Both the position numbers and the translations under genes were made by a program. Shown in pieces: positions 12,076 through 22,139 of a stretch of 64,000 nucleotides of DNA (its first letter is position 1; each line of letters starts with the position of its first letter). The DNA is taken from NCBI RefSeq assembly GCF_014174375.1, contig NZ_JABEQE010000006.1:124001-188000 (forward strand), read 5' to 3'. Source of the stretch: Gluconacetobacter asukensis. Its GTDB lineage: Bacteria; Pseudomonadota; Alphaproteobacteria; Acetobacterales; Acetobacteraceae. A model generated the notes under the pieces. The model had not been told where the DNA came from and searched no databases. It was given only the letters and a program-made list of their open reading frames with translations.

Positions 12076-12840
12076 ATGATGACCCAAATCGTCTTCTACG
12101 TGTTCGCGACGGTACTGGTCCTGTCGGCCGGAATGGTGGTCAGCGCGCGTAATCCCGTTCACTCCGTACTGTTCCTGATCCTGGCCTTTTTCAATGCCGC
12201 GGGTCTGTTCCTGGTCGCGGGGGCCGAATTTCTCGCGATGATCCTGGTCATCGTCTATGTCGGCGCCGTCGCGGTGCTGTTCCTGTTCGTCGTGATGATG
12301 CTCGATGTCCGCTTCGCGCAGATGCGGGAAGGATTGCAGCGTTATGCGCCCTTCGGGGCGGCGGTGGGGCTGGTGCTGCTGGCCGAACTGGCGCTGGCGT
12401 TCAGCCACTGGCAGGTCGCACAGGATATCGCCTCGGTCCCGCATGTGGTGGCGGCGCCGGGGCGGACCAATACCGCGGCGCTGGGTGACGTGCTGTATAC
12501 GCATTACGTCTTCCTGTTCGAAGCGTGCGGCCTGGTGCTGCTGGTGGCGATGATCGGCGCCATTGTGCTGACGCTGCGCGAACGGCCGATGGGGCGGCGG
12601 CAGAATATCGATCGCCAGCACGAACGCACGGCGGCGGATACGCTGGCCATGATGACCGTGCCCCTGGGGCAGGGCGTGGCGGCCAATGGCGGCTTCCGCC
12701 GGCCGGAACATTCCTACTACATCGCGTCGGTTCCGGGATCGTACGGGGTGACGGAAGAGCCCGTGCCTCAGGGCAAGCCGGTCGATAAGACCGCGCAGGG
12801 CGGGCACGGCACCGACAATCATGGAGGGCTGCCGCAATGA
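12076..12840 (+). CDS. nuoJ: NADH-quinone oxidoreductase subunit J
   Basis: Membrane subunit of complex I with about five helices in residues 1-170, including the conserved [26 protein letters not shown] region, whose helix 3 carries the pi-bulge tied to coupling. At 254 residues it is longer than the roughly 200 of many relatives: after the last helix a hydrophilic tail of some 80 residues continues, rich in Gly, Pro and Gln. The first of two tandem ATGs (12076) is used; 12079 is equally possible. The stop overlaps the nuoK start by 4 bp (ATGA). Confidence 0.95.
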   Translation: MMTQIVFYVFATVLVLSAGMVVSARNPVHSVLFLILAFFNAAGLFLVAGAEFLAMILVIVYVGAVAVLFLFVVMMLDVRFAQMREGLQRYAPFGAAVGLVLLAELALAFSHWQVAQDIASVPHVVAAPGRTNTAALGDVLYTHYVFLFEACGLVLLVAMIGAIVLTLRERPMGRRQNIDRQHERTAADTLAMMTVPLGQGVAANGGFRRPEHSYYIASVPGSYGVTEEPVPQGKPVDKTAQGGHGTDNHGGLPQ

Positions 12841-13160
12841 CCGGCGGACTGGGAAGCATCGGCATCGGGCCCTATCTGACGGTCAGTGCCATCCTGCTGG
12901 TTCTGGGTGTGTTCGGCATTTTCCTGAACCGCAAGAACGTCATCATCATCCTGATGTCGATCGAGTTGATCCTGCTGTCGGCGAATTTGAATTTCGTCGC
13001 GTTTTCTTCCGCGCTCGGCGATCTGTCCGGGCAGGTCTTCACCCTGTTCGTCCTGACCATCGCGGCGGCTGAATCCGCCATCGGGCTGGCGATCGTGACG
13101 GTCTATTTCCGCAATCGCGGTTCGATCGAGGTCGAAGACATCACCATGATGAAGGGCTGA
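12837..13160 (+). CDS. nuoK: NADH-quinone oxidoreductase subunit K
   Basis: Small three-helix membrane subunit, related to MrpC of cation/proton antiporters, which supplies part of the proton path beside NuoJ and NuoN. The 107 residues include the conserved glutamates in helix 2 ([15 protein letters not shown]) and helix 3 ([20 protein letters not shown]). Start and stop are tightly linked to nuoJ (4-bp overlap) and nuoL (7-bp gap). Confidence 0.97.
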   Translation: MTGGLGSIGIGPYLTVSAILLVLGVFGIFLNRKNVIIILMSIELILLSANLNFVAFSSALGDLSGQVFTLFVLTIAAAESAIGLAIVTVYFRNRGSIEVEDITMMKG

Positions 13161-13167
13161 GCGGGCC

Positions 13168-15108
13168 ATGCAAACGGCATCTACCCTTTTCGAGATCGCG
13201 GTCCTCGGACCCCTGTTCGCCTGCATGGTGGCGGGACTGTTCGGGCGGATGATGGGCGACGGGCCGGCCAAGGCGCTGACCACGTCCGTCATGGTGATCG
13301 CGGCCCTGTGCGGCAGCGGGGCGCTGTTCACCGCGATGCATGCCGGGGGCATGCCGGTCGTGGTGCAATTGGCGGACTGGATCCGTGCCGGCAGTTTCCA
13401 TGCCGCCTGGACGCTGCGGCTGGATACGCTGTCGCTGTCGATGGTCGCCATGGTCACGGCGGTTTCGGCCCTCGTGCATATCTACAGCATCGGTTACATG
13501 GGGCATGAGACGACCCCGACCTATCGGTTCTTTTCGTATCTCTCGCTCTTCACCTTCGCCATGCTGATGCTGGTGACGTCGAACGACCTGATCCAGCTCT
13601 TCTTCGGCTGGGAAGGCGTGGGTTTGGCCAGCTATCTGCTGATTGGCTACTGGTACGACCGGCCCAGCGCCTGCGCCGCCGCGATCAAGGCCTTTGTGGT
13701 CAATCGCGTGGCCGATCTGTTTTTCATGGTCGGTATCGCGCTGCTGTTCGTCGAATTCGGCTCGGTGACCTACGACAATATCTTCGCGCTGGTGCCGGCG
13801 CATGGCGACGACACCTATACGCTGTTCGGCACGCACCGGATCTACGAGACGATCTGCCTGCTGCTGTTCATCGGTGCGATGGGCAAGTCGGCGCAGCTTT
13901 TCCTGCACACCTGGCTGCCGGATGCGATGGAAGGCCCGACACCGGTCTCGGCCCTGATCCATGCCGCGACCATGGTGACCGCCGGCGTGTTCCTGATGGC
14001 GCGCATGTCGCCGCTGGTGGAATTCGCGCCCGACACCAAGGCCTTCATCCTCTTTATCGGGGCGACGACCTGCTTCTTTGCCGCCACGGTCGGGCTGGTG
14101 CAGCCGGATATCAAGCGCACGATCGCCTATTCGACCTGTTCGCAGCTTGGCTACATGTTCATGGCCGTCGGGGCCGGGGCCTATCAGGCGTCGATGTTTC
14201 ATCTGACGACGCATGCCTTCTTCAAGGCACTGCTGTTCCTGGGCGCGGGCTCGGTGATCCATGCCGTGCATGATGAGCAGAACATGTTCCGCATGGGCGG
14301 GCTGTGGAAGAAGATCCCGCTGACCTATGGCGCGATGTGGGTGGGCAGCCTGGCCCTGGCCGGCATCTTCCCCTTCGCCGGTTATTGGTCCAAGGACGCG
14401 ATCCTGGAAGCCACGTGGATGGCCCATAGCAGCCTCGGCTTCTATGGCTGGACGCTGGGCTGCGTCACGGCCTTCATTACCGCGCTGTATAGCTGGCGCC
14501 TGATCTTCCTGGTCTTCCATGGCGCGCCGCGCGATGCGCATCTGCATGAGGGGGCGCATGAAAGCCCGGCCTGGATGACGCTGCCGCTGGTTCTGCTGGG
14601 GGTGGGCGCGGTGCTGGCCGGGCTGCTGCTGGCGCCGTACTATGTCGGCGAGGGCCAGGCGGCCTTCTGGAACGGGGCGATCGTGAATGCGCCGGGCAAT
14701 ACCATCATCGCGACGCTGGAACAGACGCCGGAACTGATTGCGCTGGTGCCGACCATTGCCGGTGTGCTGGGTATTCTGGTCGCTTACCTGTGCTACGTGG
14801 CCAGCCCCGCCATTCCGGTGTCGCTGGCGACCAGTTTGCGGCCGATCTACCTGTTCCTGCTGAACAAATGGTATTTCGACGAGCTGTATGACCATCTGTT
14901 CGTCCGGCCGTATCGGGCGTTGGCCAACCTGCTGTGGAAAGGCGCGGATGAAGGGGTGATCGAGGGGATTCCCCACGGTCTGGCCCGGATGACGGCGGGA
15001 ACCGCCGCCCAGGCGGTGCGGACCCAGACCGGTTCGATCGCGATCTATGCCTTCACGATGCTGATCGGCCTGGTGGTGCTCGTCTCCACCCTGCTGGTCT
15101 TCCACTGA
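13168..15108 (+). CDS. nuoL: NADH-quinone oxidoreductase subunit L
   Basis: Large antiporter-like proton-pumping subunit at the far end of the membrane arm. The 646 residues hold the Proton_antipo core with the conserved Glu in FFGWEGVGLASYLLIGYWY and Lys in MGKSAQLFLHTWLPDAMEGPTP. The distal helices follow, then the C-terminal NKWYFDELYDHLFVRPYRAL and last helix typical of NuoL, so the gene is complete. Normally nuoM follows; here only 23 bp separate the stop from nuoN. Confidence 0.97.
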   Translation: MQTASTLFEIAVLGPLFACMVAGLFGRMMGDGPAKALTTSVMVIAALCGSGALFTAMHAGGMPVVVQLADWIRAGSFHAAWTLRLDTLSLSMVAMVTAVSALVHIYSIGYMGHETTPTYRFFSYLSLFTFAMLMLVTSNDLIQLFFGWEGVGLASYLLIGYWYDRPSACAAAIKAFVVNRVADLFFMVGIALLFVEFGSVTYDNIFALVPAHGDDTYTLFGTHRIYETICLLLFIGAMGKSAQLFLHTWLPDAMEGPTPVSALIHAATMVTAGVFLMARMSPLVEFAPDTKAFILFIGATTCFFAATVGLVQPDIKRTIAYSTCSQLGYMFMAVGAGAYQASMFHLTTHAFFKALLFLGAGSVIHAVHDEQNMFRMGGLWKKIPLTYGAMWVGSLALAGIFPFAGYWSKDAILEATWMAHSSLGFYGWTLGCVTAFITALYSWRLIFLVFHGAPRDAHLHEGAHESPAWMTLPLVLLGVGAVLAGLLLAPYYVGEGQAAFWNGAIVNAPGNTIIATLEQTPELIALVPTIAGVLGILVAYLCYVASPAIPVSLATSLRPIYLFLLNKWYFDELYDHLFVRPYRALANLLWKGADEGVIEGIPHGLARMTAGTAAQAVRTQTGSIAIYAFTMLIGLVVLVSTLLVFH

Positions 15109-15131
15109 TCTCCGGGAACGGGTTTGAACCG

Positions 15132-16556
15132 ATGAACTGGACACTTGCTCTGCCGGAAATCGTCCTGGCACTGTGCGGCCTCGCGATCCTCGTCTTCGGG
15201 GTGGTGCAGAAGAAGGGGCAGCCGTTCCTCGCCTGCTCCATGCTGACGATCGGCGCCTTCGTCCTGACCGCGTTCCTGGTCGTGATGTCGCCGGACGGGA
15301 CCGGCTACAACCACATCTTCATCAATGACAGCTTTGCCCGCTTCATGAAGCTGCTCAGCCTGGCAGGCGGGGCGCTGGCGACGATGCTGACCGTGGGCTA
15401 CGCGCGGGACCTGAAGGTGGAGCGGTTCGAATTCCCGGTCCTGCTGCTGTTCTCGACGCTGGGCACCATGATGATGGCGTCGTCGGGTAATCTGATGACT
15501 CTGTTCATCGGGTTGGAGCTGTCGTCGCTGGCCATCTACATCCTCTGCGCCTTCGCGCGGGACGATGTGCGGGGCGCCGAGGCGGGGCTGAAATATTTCG
15601 TGCTCGGGTCGCTGGCCTCGGGCCTGCTGCTCTATGGTTCGGCGCTGGTCTATGGCTTTGCCGGCACCATGGAATATGGCGCCATCCAGACGGCGCTCAG
15701 CGCCACCTCCGCCGTGCCGATGGGGTTGATGATCGGCATTGTGTTCATGCTGGCGGGGCTGACCTTCAAGCTGTCGGCGGTGCCATTCCATATGTGGACG
15801 CCTGATGTGTATCAGGGCGCGCCGACCCCGGTGACCGCCTTCATGGCCGGCGCGCCGAAGATCGCGGCCTTTGCGCTGCTGCTGCGGGTGATGGCGGGGC
15901 CGTTCGGCCATGTCGCGCCGCAATGGCAGATCCTGGTCGAGGCCATTGCGATCGTCTCGATGCTGTTCGGGTCGCTGGCCGCCATTCCGCAGACCGATAT
16001 CAAGCGACTGATGGCTTATTCCTCGATCGGCCATATGGGCTATGCGCTGATGGGCCTGTCGGCCGGGACCGAAGAGGGCATGCGCGGCACGCTGGTCTAT
16101 CTGACCACCTATCTGCTCATGAATGTCGGGGCCTTTGCCGTGATCATCGCCATGCGCCGCAAGGGGCGCGCGGTGACCGGGATTGTCGACCTGGCCGGCC
16201 TGGGCCGTACCGATCCGGGGCTGGCCACCGCCATGGCGATCTTCATGTTCAGCATGGCGGGAGCGCCGCCGCTGGCCGGGTTCTTCGGCAAGCTGATGGT
16301 GTTCTATGCCGCGATCAACGCCCATCTGTTCGGGTTGGCGGCGGTTGGTGTCGTCAGCAGCGTGATCGGTGCCTATTATTATGTGCGCATCATCAAGGTG
16401 ATGTTCTTCGATGAGGCGGCGGCGCCGCTCGACCGGCGGCCGCTGTCGCTGTCCTTCGTCTCGGTTGGGATGGGGGTTGCGACGGCCGGGTTCCTGATCG
16501 TGCTGGGTCCGGTTTCGACCGCGGCTCAGGCAGCGGCGCAGGCCCTGTTCAGGTGA
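15132..16556 (+). CDS. nuoN: NADH-quinone oxidoreductase subunit N
   Basis: Antiporter-like proton-pumping subunit next to NuoK. The 474 residues match NuoN rather than NuoM: IGLELSSLAIYILCAF, GLKYFVLGSLASGLLLYG, LTFKLSAVPFHMWTPDVYQGAPTPV and YYYVRIIKVMFFDE are NuoN signatures. It directly follows nuoL, so the operon lacks nuoM at its standard place. The stop codon overlaps the GTG start of birA (GTGA), suggesting coupling. Confidence 0.97.
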   Translation: MNWTLALPEIVLALCGLAILVFGVVQKKGQPFLACSMLTIGAFVLTAFLVVMSPDGTGYNHIFINDSFARFMKLLSLAGGALATMLTVGYARDLKVERFEFPVLLLFSTLGTMMMASSGNLMTLFIGLELSSLAIYILCAFARDDVRGAEAGLKYFVLGSLASGLLLYGSALVYGFAGTMEYGAIQTALSATSAVPMGLMIGIVFMLAGLTFKLSAVPFHMWTPDVYQGAPTPVTAFMAGAPKIAAFALLLRVMAGPFGHVAPQWQILVEAIAIVSMLFGSLAAIPQTDIKRLMAYSSIGHMGYALMGLSAGTEEGMRGTLVYLTTYLLMNVGAFAVIIAMRRKGRAVTGIVDLAGLGRTDPGLATAMAIFMFSMAGAPPLAGFFGKLMVFYAAINAHLFGLAAVGVVSSVIGAYYYVRIIKVMFFDEAAAPLDRRPLSLSFVSVGMGVATAGFLIVLGPVSTAAQAAAQALFR

Positions 16557-17338
16557 CGGTGGGGTTGGCGCCGGGTGCGACCGCCTGGCGCCTCGAGATC
16601 CATGACGAGCTGGGCTCGACCTCCGATCATTGTATCGCGCGGGCTGGCGAGGGAGCGGAGGCCGGACTGGCGGTCATGGCCCGCCGCCAGACCAGCGGCC
16701 GGGGTAGTCGGGGCCGCGACTGGCAGGACCCGGGCGGCAATCTGGCATTCTCGGTCCTGCTGCGTCCCGCCGAGGCGGATGGCGCGGTGGGGCTGTGGCC
16801 GTTTGTGGCCAGCCTGGCCTTTCACGGGGCGATCCTGCCGTGGATTCACGATCCGGCGCAGTTGCGGCTGAAATGGCCCAATGACCTGCTGCTGGCGGGA
16901 TGCAAGACCGCCGGCATCCTGATCGAGCGTGGGAGCGATGCCACGGGACGCTGGCTGGTCATCGGGTTCGGGGCCAATCTGCGGGCCGTGCCCGCGATTG
17001 CCGGACGGAGCCTGGCCTGCGTCGCCGCCTATGGAACGGCCCCGGACCCCGAGATCGTGGCCCGTGCGATCTGCGCCGAACTGGACCGCTGGCAGGCGGT
17101 GTGGCGCGCGGAGGGCTTTGCTTTGCTGCGCGCGGCATGGCTGGAGCGCGCCCACCCGCCGGGCACCAGACTTGTGGTGCGCGGCGAAAGCGGGCAGGTA
17201 GAAGGTTCATTCGTCGGCCTGGACGAGCAGGGGATGCTCCTGCTGCACTGCGCCGACGGGCTGAAACGGATTTCGACCGGCGAGATCCTGCTGCTGGACC
17301 GCGATGCCGCCGGGGCGTCGGGCGGCACGGGAACCTGA
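16553..17338 (+). CDS. birA: Biotin--[acetyl-CoA-carboxylase] ligase
   Basis: Attaches biotin, via biotinyl-AMP, to the carrier protein of acetyl-CoA carboxylase and related enzymes. The 261 residues comprise only the catalytic and small C-terminal domains, so this is a group I ligase without the N-terminal DNA-binding helix-turn-helix of E. coli BirA and should not act as a repressor. Motifs: SGRGSRGRDW (biotinyl-AMP loop) and LKWPNDLLLAGCKTAGILIE (biotin site with Lys). The GTG start overlaps the nuoN stop. birA after nuoN is standard in alphaproteobacteria. Confidence 0.94.
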   Translation: MTVGLAPGATAWRLEIHDELGSTSDHCIARAGEGAEAGLAVMARRQTSGRGSRGRDWQDPGGNLAFSVLLRPAEADGAVGLWPFVASLAFHGAILPWIHDPAQLRLKWPNDLLLAGCKTAGILIERGSDATGRWLVIGFGANLRAVPAIAGRSLACVAAYGTAPDPEIVARAICAELDRWQAVWRAEGFALLRAAWLERAHPPGTRLVVRGESGQVEGSFVGLDEQGMLLLHCADGLKRISTGEILLLDRDAAGASGGTGT

Positions 17339-17606
17339 CAGCCGGTCTGGGTTTTAGGGTCGCACGGGTCTGATGATCGTCGAGCGGGAAGAGTGATTCC
17401 CGGCTCCGATCTCATGGGACCGCGCGGCCGGACGCGGCGGGATTGCCCCCAGGAGGGGCGTTGGAGTCTGATGGACAGGATTGCTGTCCACAAAGGGAGA
17501 GATGTCGGCAGGCCCATCGCAGGCCATGCGGACCATCCCGATATGCATATTCCCATGAAGGGACTGTTTTCCCGTCATGATTCGTGTTGGTACAAAAGGA
17601 TAGGTT

Positions 17607-19253
17607 ATGAACGACACCAATGATGGTCTGGCCTTTCTGCCTCTGGGCGGAACGGGCGAGATCGGCATGAATCTGAATCTCTACCGGCTGGGGTCCACCT
17701 GGCTGGCCATCGATTGTGGGATCGGCTTTTCCGGCAACGACACGCCGGAAGCCGAGATCCTGATGCCGGACCCGGTCTTCATCGTCGAGCGCAAGAACGA
17801 TCTGGCCGGGCTGGTCATTACCCACGCGCATGAGGACCATCTGGGGGCGGTCGCCCATCTGTGGCCGCGTCTGGGCTGCCCGATCTATGCCACGCCTTTT
17901 GCCGCCTCGGTGCTGCGCCGCAAGCTGAGCGAGGCGCATCTGACCCAGCAGGTGAAGATCCATGTCATCGCTCCGGGCGGCGCCTTCAATGTCGGGCCGT
18001 TCGACCTGCGTTTCATCCCGGTGACGCATTCGGTGCCCGAGGCGCAGGCGGTGGTGCTGCGCACCCCCCATGGCATTATCGTGCATACCGGCGACTGGAA
18101 ATTCGACCCCCAGCCGATGGTGGGCCCGCCCACCGATGTTGCGGCGTTTGAGGCGCTGGGCGACGAGGGCGTGCTGGCCATGGTCTGCGACAGCACCAAT
18201 GTGATGACGCAGGGGCCGTCGGCGTCGGAATCCGACGTGCGGCGGAGCATGACCGACCTGATCGCCTCGCTGAGCGGGCGCATCGCCGTGACCTGCTTTG
18301 CCAGCAACGTGGCGCGCATCGAGACCATTGCCAAGGCGGCGCAGGCGGCCGGCCGGTCGGTGGTGATCGTTGGGCGTTCGCTGCGCAATCTGGATGTGTC
18401 GGCGCGGGAATGCGGCTATCTGGCCGATGTGCCGCCCTTTCTGTCCGAGCAGGAAGCCAATTCGCTGCCCGACGATGAAGTGGTGATGATCATCACCGGC
18501 AGCCAGGGCGAGCCGCGTTCGGCCCTGTCGCGTATCGCCAGCGACAGCCACCCCAACATCTCGCTGGGTGAGGGGGATACGGTCATCTACAGCAGCCGCA
18601 TGATCCCGGGCAACGAGCAGGCGGTCATGCAGGTGCAGGACAATCTGACGCGTCGCGGCGTGCGCGTGCTGACCGACCGTGACCATCTGGTGCATGTGTC
18701 CGGCCATGCCACGGGCGGCGACGTGCGGCGACTGTTCGACCTGGTGCGGCCGCGCTTTGCGGTGCCGGTGCATGGTGAATGGCGCCACCTGACGGCCAAT
18801 GCCGCGATCGCCCGCGAAAAGGGTGTGCTGCCGATCCTGCTGGAGGATGGTGACATCCTGAACCTGGCGCCGGGTGCGGTCGAGGTGGTGGATACCGCGC
18901 CGACCGGCCGGCTGGTGCTGGATGGCGGGCGGCTGCTGCCGATGAATGGCGGCGTGCTGGCGGCGCGCCGGCGCATGCTGTTCAACGGCATCGTGATGGG
19001 CAGCTTTGCGGTGGATGACGAGGGCTATCTGATCGGCGACCCGAAGGTGAGCGCGCCCGGACTGCTGGACCCCGAGGACCCCGAGACCAGCCGCCTGACC
19101 GAAGAATTCGGCAATGCGCTGGATGAGATCCCTGACGAGCTGCGCCGGGACGACAATACGTTCCGCGAGGCGGCGAAAACGGCGCTGCGCCGTGCGCTGG
19201 GGCGGAAACTGCAGAAGCGGCCGCTGGTCGACGTCCATCTGTTGCGGGTCTAG
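17607..19253 (+). CDS. rnj: Ribonuclease J
   Basis: Metallo-beta-lactamase-fold RNase with beta-CASP domain, acting as 5'-3' exonuclease and endonuclease in RNA turnover and rRNA maturation. The zinc motif HAHEDH is intact (His73, His75, Asp77, His78), with later ligands in VTHSVPEAQ and HTGDWKFD. The beta-CASP region carries ITGSQGEP and VHVSGHATGGD. The length of 548 residues is typical. It is separated from birA by a 268-bp gap (17339-17606) in which I see no gene or clear promoter; an AAAAGGATAGG before the ATG serves as ribosome-binding site. Confidence 0.96.
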   Translation: MNDTNDGLAFLPLGGTGEIGMNLNLYRLGSTWLAIDCGIGFSGNDTPEAEILMPDPVFIVERKNDLAGLVITHAHEDHLGAVAHLWPRLGCPIYATPFAASVLRRKLSEAHLTQQVKIHVIAPGGAFNVGPFDLRFIPVTHSVPEAQAVVLRTPHGIIVHTGDWKFDPQPMVGPPTDVAAFEALGDEGVLAMVCDSTNVMTQGPSASESDVRRSMTDLIASLSGRIAVTCFASNVARIETIAKAAQAAGRSVVIVGRSLRNLDVSARECGYLADVPPFLSEQEANSLPDDEVVMIITGSQGEPRSALSRIASDSHPNISLGEGDTVIYSSRMIPGNEQAVMQVQDNLTRRGVRVLTDRDHLVHVSGHATGGDVRRLFDLVRPRFAVPVHGEWRHLTANAAIAREKGVLPILLEDGDILNLAPGAVEVVDTAPTGRLVLDGGRLLPMNGGVLAARRRMLFNGIVMGSFAVDDEGYLIGDPKVSAPGLLDPEDPETSRLTEEFGNALDEIPDELRRDDNTFREAAKTALRRALGRKLQKRPLVDVHLLRV

Positions 19254-19270
19254 GCCTCTTCGGAAGAGGC
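19254..19270 (+). terminator. Hairpin directly after rnj
   Basis: GCCTCTT, loop CGG, AAGAGGC: a perfect 7-bp stem starting one base after the rnj stop, without a T-tract. The remaining gap to proS (19271-19568, 298 bp) holds an isolated T6 run near 19340 but no supported gene. Confidence 0.5.
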
Positions 19271-19568
19271 GCCCCCAAAGAGGGGAGACCGGGAGGGTTG
19301 CGGCAGAAAGGTGCGTCGTCCTTCCTGCCGGCCCCGGACGTTTTTTCCCTAAACCCGGCGTTTCTCCGGATTGGGTGGCCGCACTTTATGAGCCCTGACC
19401 CGGCATGTCACGGGTTGGGGCGGCTCCGGCCCTTCACAGTTGGGTGTTGTCCATTCCGGCGCGCGCCGTGTTGCCGGACATGGCGGCGGCGCGGATTCTG
19501 GCGTATTCGTCTTGTCCTGAATAACGAACCATCCGGCGCTGCGCCGGTCTTTCGAGGTTGATAACGGT

Positions 19569-20885
19569 ATGCGTCTGTCGCGCGGCTTCCTGCCCACTCT
19601 CAAGGAGAATCCTGCCGAGGCGCAGGTCATTTCCCACCGGCTGATGTTGCGGGCCGGGCTGATCCGCCAGACGGCGGCGGGGATCTATGCCTGGTTGCCG
19701 GCGGGTTGGCGCGTGCTGCAGAACATTTCGCGCATCGTGCGCGAGGAGCAGGATGCGATCGGGGCGCAGGAACTGCTGATGCCGACCGTCCAGTCGGCCG
19801 AATTGTGGAAGCGGTCGGGCCGCTATGACGCCTACGGACCGGAAATGTTGCGCATTCAGGACCGGCATGAGCGCGAGCTGCTCTACGGACCGACCAACGA
19901 GGAGATGATCACCGATCTGTTCGGGCAGGTGATCAAATCCTACAAGGAACTGCCGCAGGCGCTTTACCATATCCAGTGGAAGTTCCGTGACGAGGTGCGG
20001 CCCCGCTTCGGCGTGATGCGTGGGCGCGAGTTCCTGATGAAGGACGCCTACAGCTTCGACATCGATTATGCCTCGGCGGTCGATTCCTACCGGCGGATGA
20101 TGCTGGCCTATCTGCGCACCTTCCAGCGGCTGGGCGTCAAGGCGATCCCGATGGTGGCCGATACCGGGCCGATCGGCGGCGAGTTGAGCCATGAATTCCT
20201 GATCCTGGCGCCGACCGGCGAAAGCGGCGTCTTCTTCGACAGCGCGTTCGAGGCGCAGGACTGGCTGTCGGAGCCGGTGGATATCGACGACCGGGAGTCG
20301 CTGGACGCGTTCTTCACCCGCATGACCTCGTTCTATGCCGCGACGGACGAGAAGCATGACGAGGCCGCCTGGGCAAATGTGCCGGACGAGCGCCGGCGCG
20401 AGGGGCGGGGCATCGAGGTCGGTCATATCTTCCATTTCGGCCGCAAATATACCGAATCGATGGAGATCACCGTCAGCGGGCCGGACGGCGCGCCGCTCTA
20501 TCCGGAAATGGGATCTTACGGGATTGGCGTTTCGCGTCTGGTGGCCGCGATCATCGAGGCCAGCCATGACGAGAACGGCATCATCTGGCCCGACAGCGTG
20601 GCGCCGTTCCGTGCCGCGATCCTGAACCTGAAATCGGGCGACGCCACCTGCGATGCGATCTGCGAGAAGATCTATGCGGCCTCGCCGGAGAATTTCCTCT
20701 ACGACGACCGGGGCGAGCGTGCGGGCGTGAAGTTTGCCGATGCCGACCTGATGGGCCATCCCTGGCAGGTCATCGTCGGCCCGCGCGGTGCCAAGGATGG
20801 GGTGGTGGAACTGAAGCGTCGCGCCGACGGTACGCGCGTCGAGCTGCCGGTGGATGAGGCCCTGACGCGTATCCTCGGGGGCTGA
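19569..20885 (+). CDS. proS: Prolyl-tRNA synthetase (short alphaproteobacterial type)
   Basis: Class II aminoacyl-tRNA synthetase charging tRNA-Pro. The 438 residues match the short form that lacks the inserted editing domain of E. coli ProS (572 residues). Class II motif 2 appears as [22 protein letters not shown], preceded by the TXE-like GPTNEEM, and motif 3 as [13 protein letters not shown]-terminal anticodon-binding domain follows. Mischarged Ala-tRNA-Pro may then need a free-standing editing factor; none is in the window. lolC starts 3 bp downstream, so the genes are probably co-transcribed. Confidence 0.96.
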   Translation: MRLSRGFLPTLKENPAEAQVISHRLMLRAGLIRQTAAGIYAWLPAGWRVLQNISRIVREEQDAIGAQELLMPTVQSAELWKRSGRYDAYGPEMLRIQDRHERELLYGPTNEEMITDLFGQVIKSYKELPQALYHIQWKFRDEVRPRFGVMRGREFLMKDAYSFDIDYASAVDSYRRMMLAYLRTFQRLGVKAIPMVADTGPIGGELSHEFLILAPTGESGVFFDSAFEAQDWLSEPVDIDDRESLDAFFTRMTSFYAATDEKHDEAAWANVPDERRREGRGIEVGHIFHFGRKYTESMEITVSGPDGAPLYPEMGSYGIGVSRLVAAIIEASHDENGIIWPDSVAPFRAAILNLKSGDATCDAICEKIYAASPENFLYDDRGERAGVKFADADLMGHPWQVIVGPRGAKDGVVELKRRADGTRVELPVDEALTRILGG

Positions 20886-20888
20886 TCC

Positions 20889-22139
20889 ATGTTCGGTCCG
20901 TTCGAACGGGCGGTTGCCGGCCGGTATCTGCGGGCTCGCAAGGGCGAGCGGTTCGTATCGGTCATCGCCATCTTCTCGCTGGTCGGCATCGCGCTGGGTG
21001 TGGCGACGCTGATCATCGTCATGTCGGTGATGAACGGGTTCAAGGCCGACCTGATGGGACGGATCCTGGGCCTGAACGGTGATCTGAGCCTGTTCGGCGT
21101 GAGCCGGACCATCGGGGATTATGACGATCTGGCGGCGACCGTGCGCCAGGTGCCCGGCGTGGTGACCGCCACGCCGCTGATCGAGGGGCAGGCGCTGCTC
21201 AATTCGGGCTCGTACAACGCCGGCGGCATGGTGCGGGGCATGACCATGCAGGGGCTGCGGGACCTGCATGAGGTCAGCGATTCGCTGGTTGCCGGGTCGC
21301 TGGACAAGTTTGTCGGCAATGACGCGATCATCATCGGCGTGACGCTGGCGGAACGGGCGGGCCTGTCGGTGGGGTCGAAGATCACGCTGATCTCGCCCAA
21401 CGGGGCGGCGACGCCGTTCGGCACCATGCCGCGCATCCGTGCCTATCATGTGGTCGGCATCTTCGATGCCGGCATGAACGATTATAATGTGGGCTATGTG
21501 TTCCTGCCGCTGGCGGCGGCGCAGATCTATTTCGAGATGCCTGCGCAGGTGACGCAGATCCAGGTGATGACGCGGGACCCGACGAATGTGCGGCCGGTGC
21601 GTCAGGCGATCGAGCAGGCGGTGGTCGCCGATCCGCGCGTGCGGGTGCTGGACTGGACACAGAGCAACAATGCGTTCTTCGGTGCGGTGCAGGTGGAACA
21701 GAACGTGCTGTTCCTGATCCTGACGCTGATCGTGCTGGTGGCAGCGTTCAATGTGATCTCGTCGCTGATCATGATGGTGAAGGACAAGACCGGGGATATT
21801 GCGGTGCTGCGCACCATCGGCGCCACGCGCGGGGCGATCATGCGCATCTTCCTGATGTGCGGGGCTTCGGTCGGGGTGACGGGGACGGCGATCGGCACCG
21901 TCATCGGGATCGTGTTCTGTCTGAATATCGAGCGTATCCGCCAGTTCCTGCAATCGCTGACCGGGACCAACCTGTTCAATCCGGAAATCTATTACCTGGA
22001 GCGCCTGCCCGCGAAGCTGGTCTGGCCGCAGGTGTTCGAGGTGATCGGCATGGCGCTGGTGCTGTCGCTGCTGGCGACGCTCTATCCATCCTGGCGCGCG
22101 GCGCGGACTGATCCGGTGGAGGCCCTGCGCCATGAATGA
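20889..22139 (+). CDS. lolC: Lipoprotein-releasing ABC transporter permease LolC/LolE
   Basis: Inner-membrane permease that extracts outer-membrane lipoproteins from the cytoplasmic membrane and hands them to LolA. The 416 residues show the LolC/E layout: a cytoplasmic N-terminus, helix 1 (about 23-48, [23 protein letters not shown]), a large MacB-like periplasmic domain (about 50-260), then three C-terminal helices. The signature [15 protein letters not shown] is present. There is only one permease gene, so the complex may use two copies of it. The last 8 bp overlap lolD. Confidence 0.95.
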   Translation: MFGPFERAVAGRYLRARKGERFVSVIAIFSLVGIALGVATLIIVMSVMNGFKADLMGRILGLNGDLSLFGVSRTIGDYDDLAATVRQVPGVVTATPLIEGQALLNSGSYNAGGMVRGMTMQGLRDLHEVSDSLVAGSLDKFVGNDAIIIGVTLAERAGLSVGSKITLISPNGAATPFGTMPRIRAYHVVGIFDAGMNDYNVGYVFLPLAAAQIYFEMPAQVTQIQVMTRDPTNVRPVRQAIEQAVVADPRVRVLDWTQSNNAFFGAVQVEQNVLFLILTLIVLVAAFNVISSLIMMVKDKTGDIAVLRTIGATRGAIMRIFLMCGASVGVTGTAIGTVIGIVFCLNIERIRQFLQSLTGTNLFNPEIYYLERLPAKLVWPQVFEVIGMALVLSLLATLYPSWRAARTDPVEALRHE

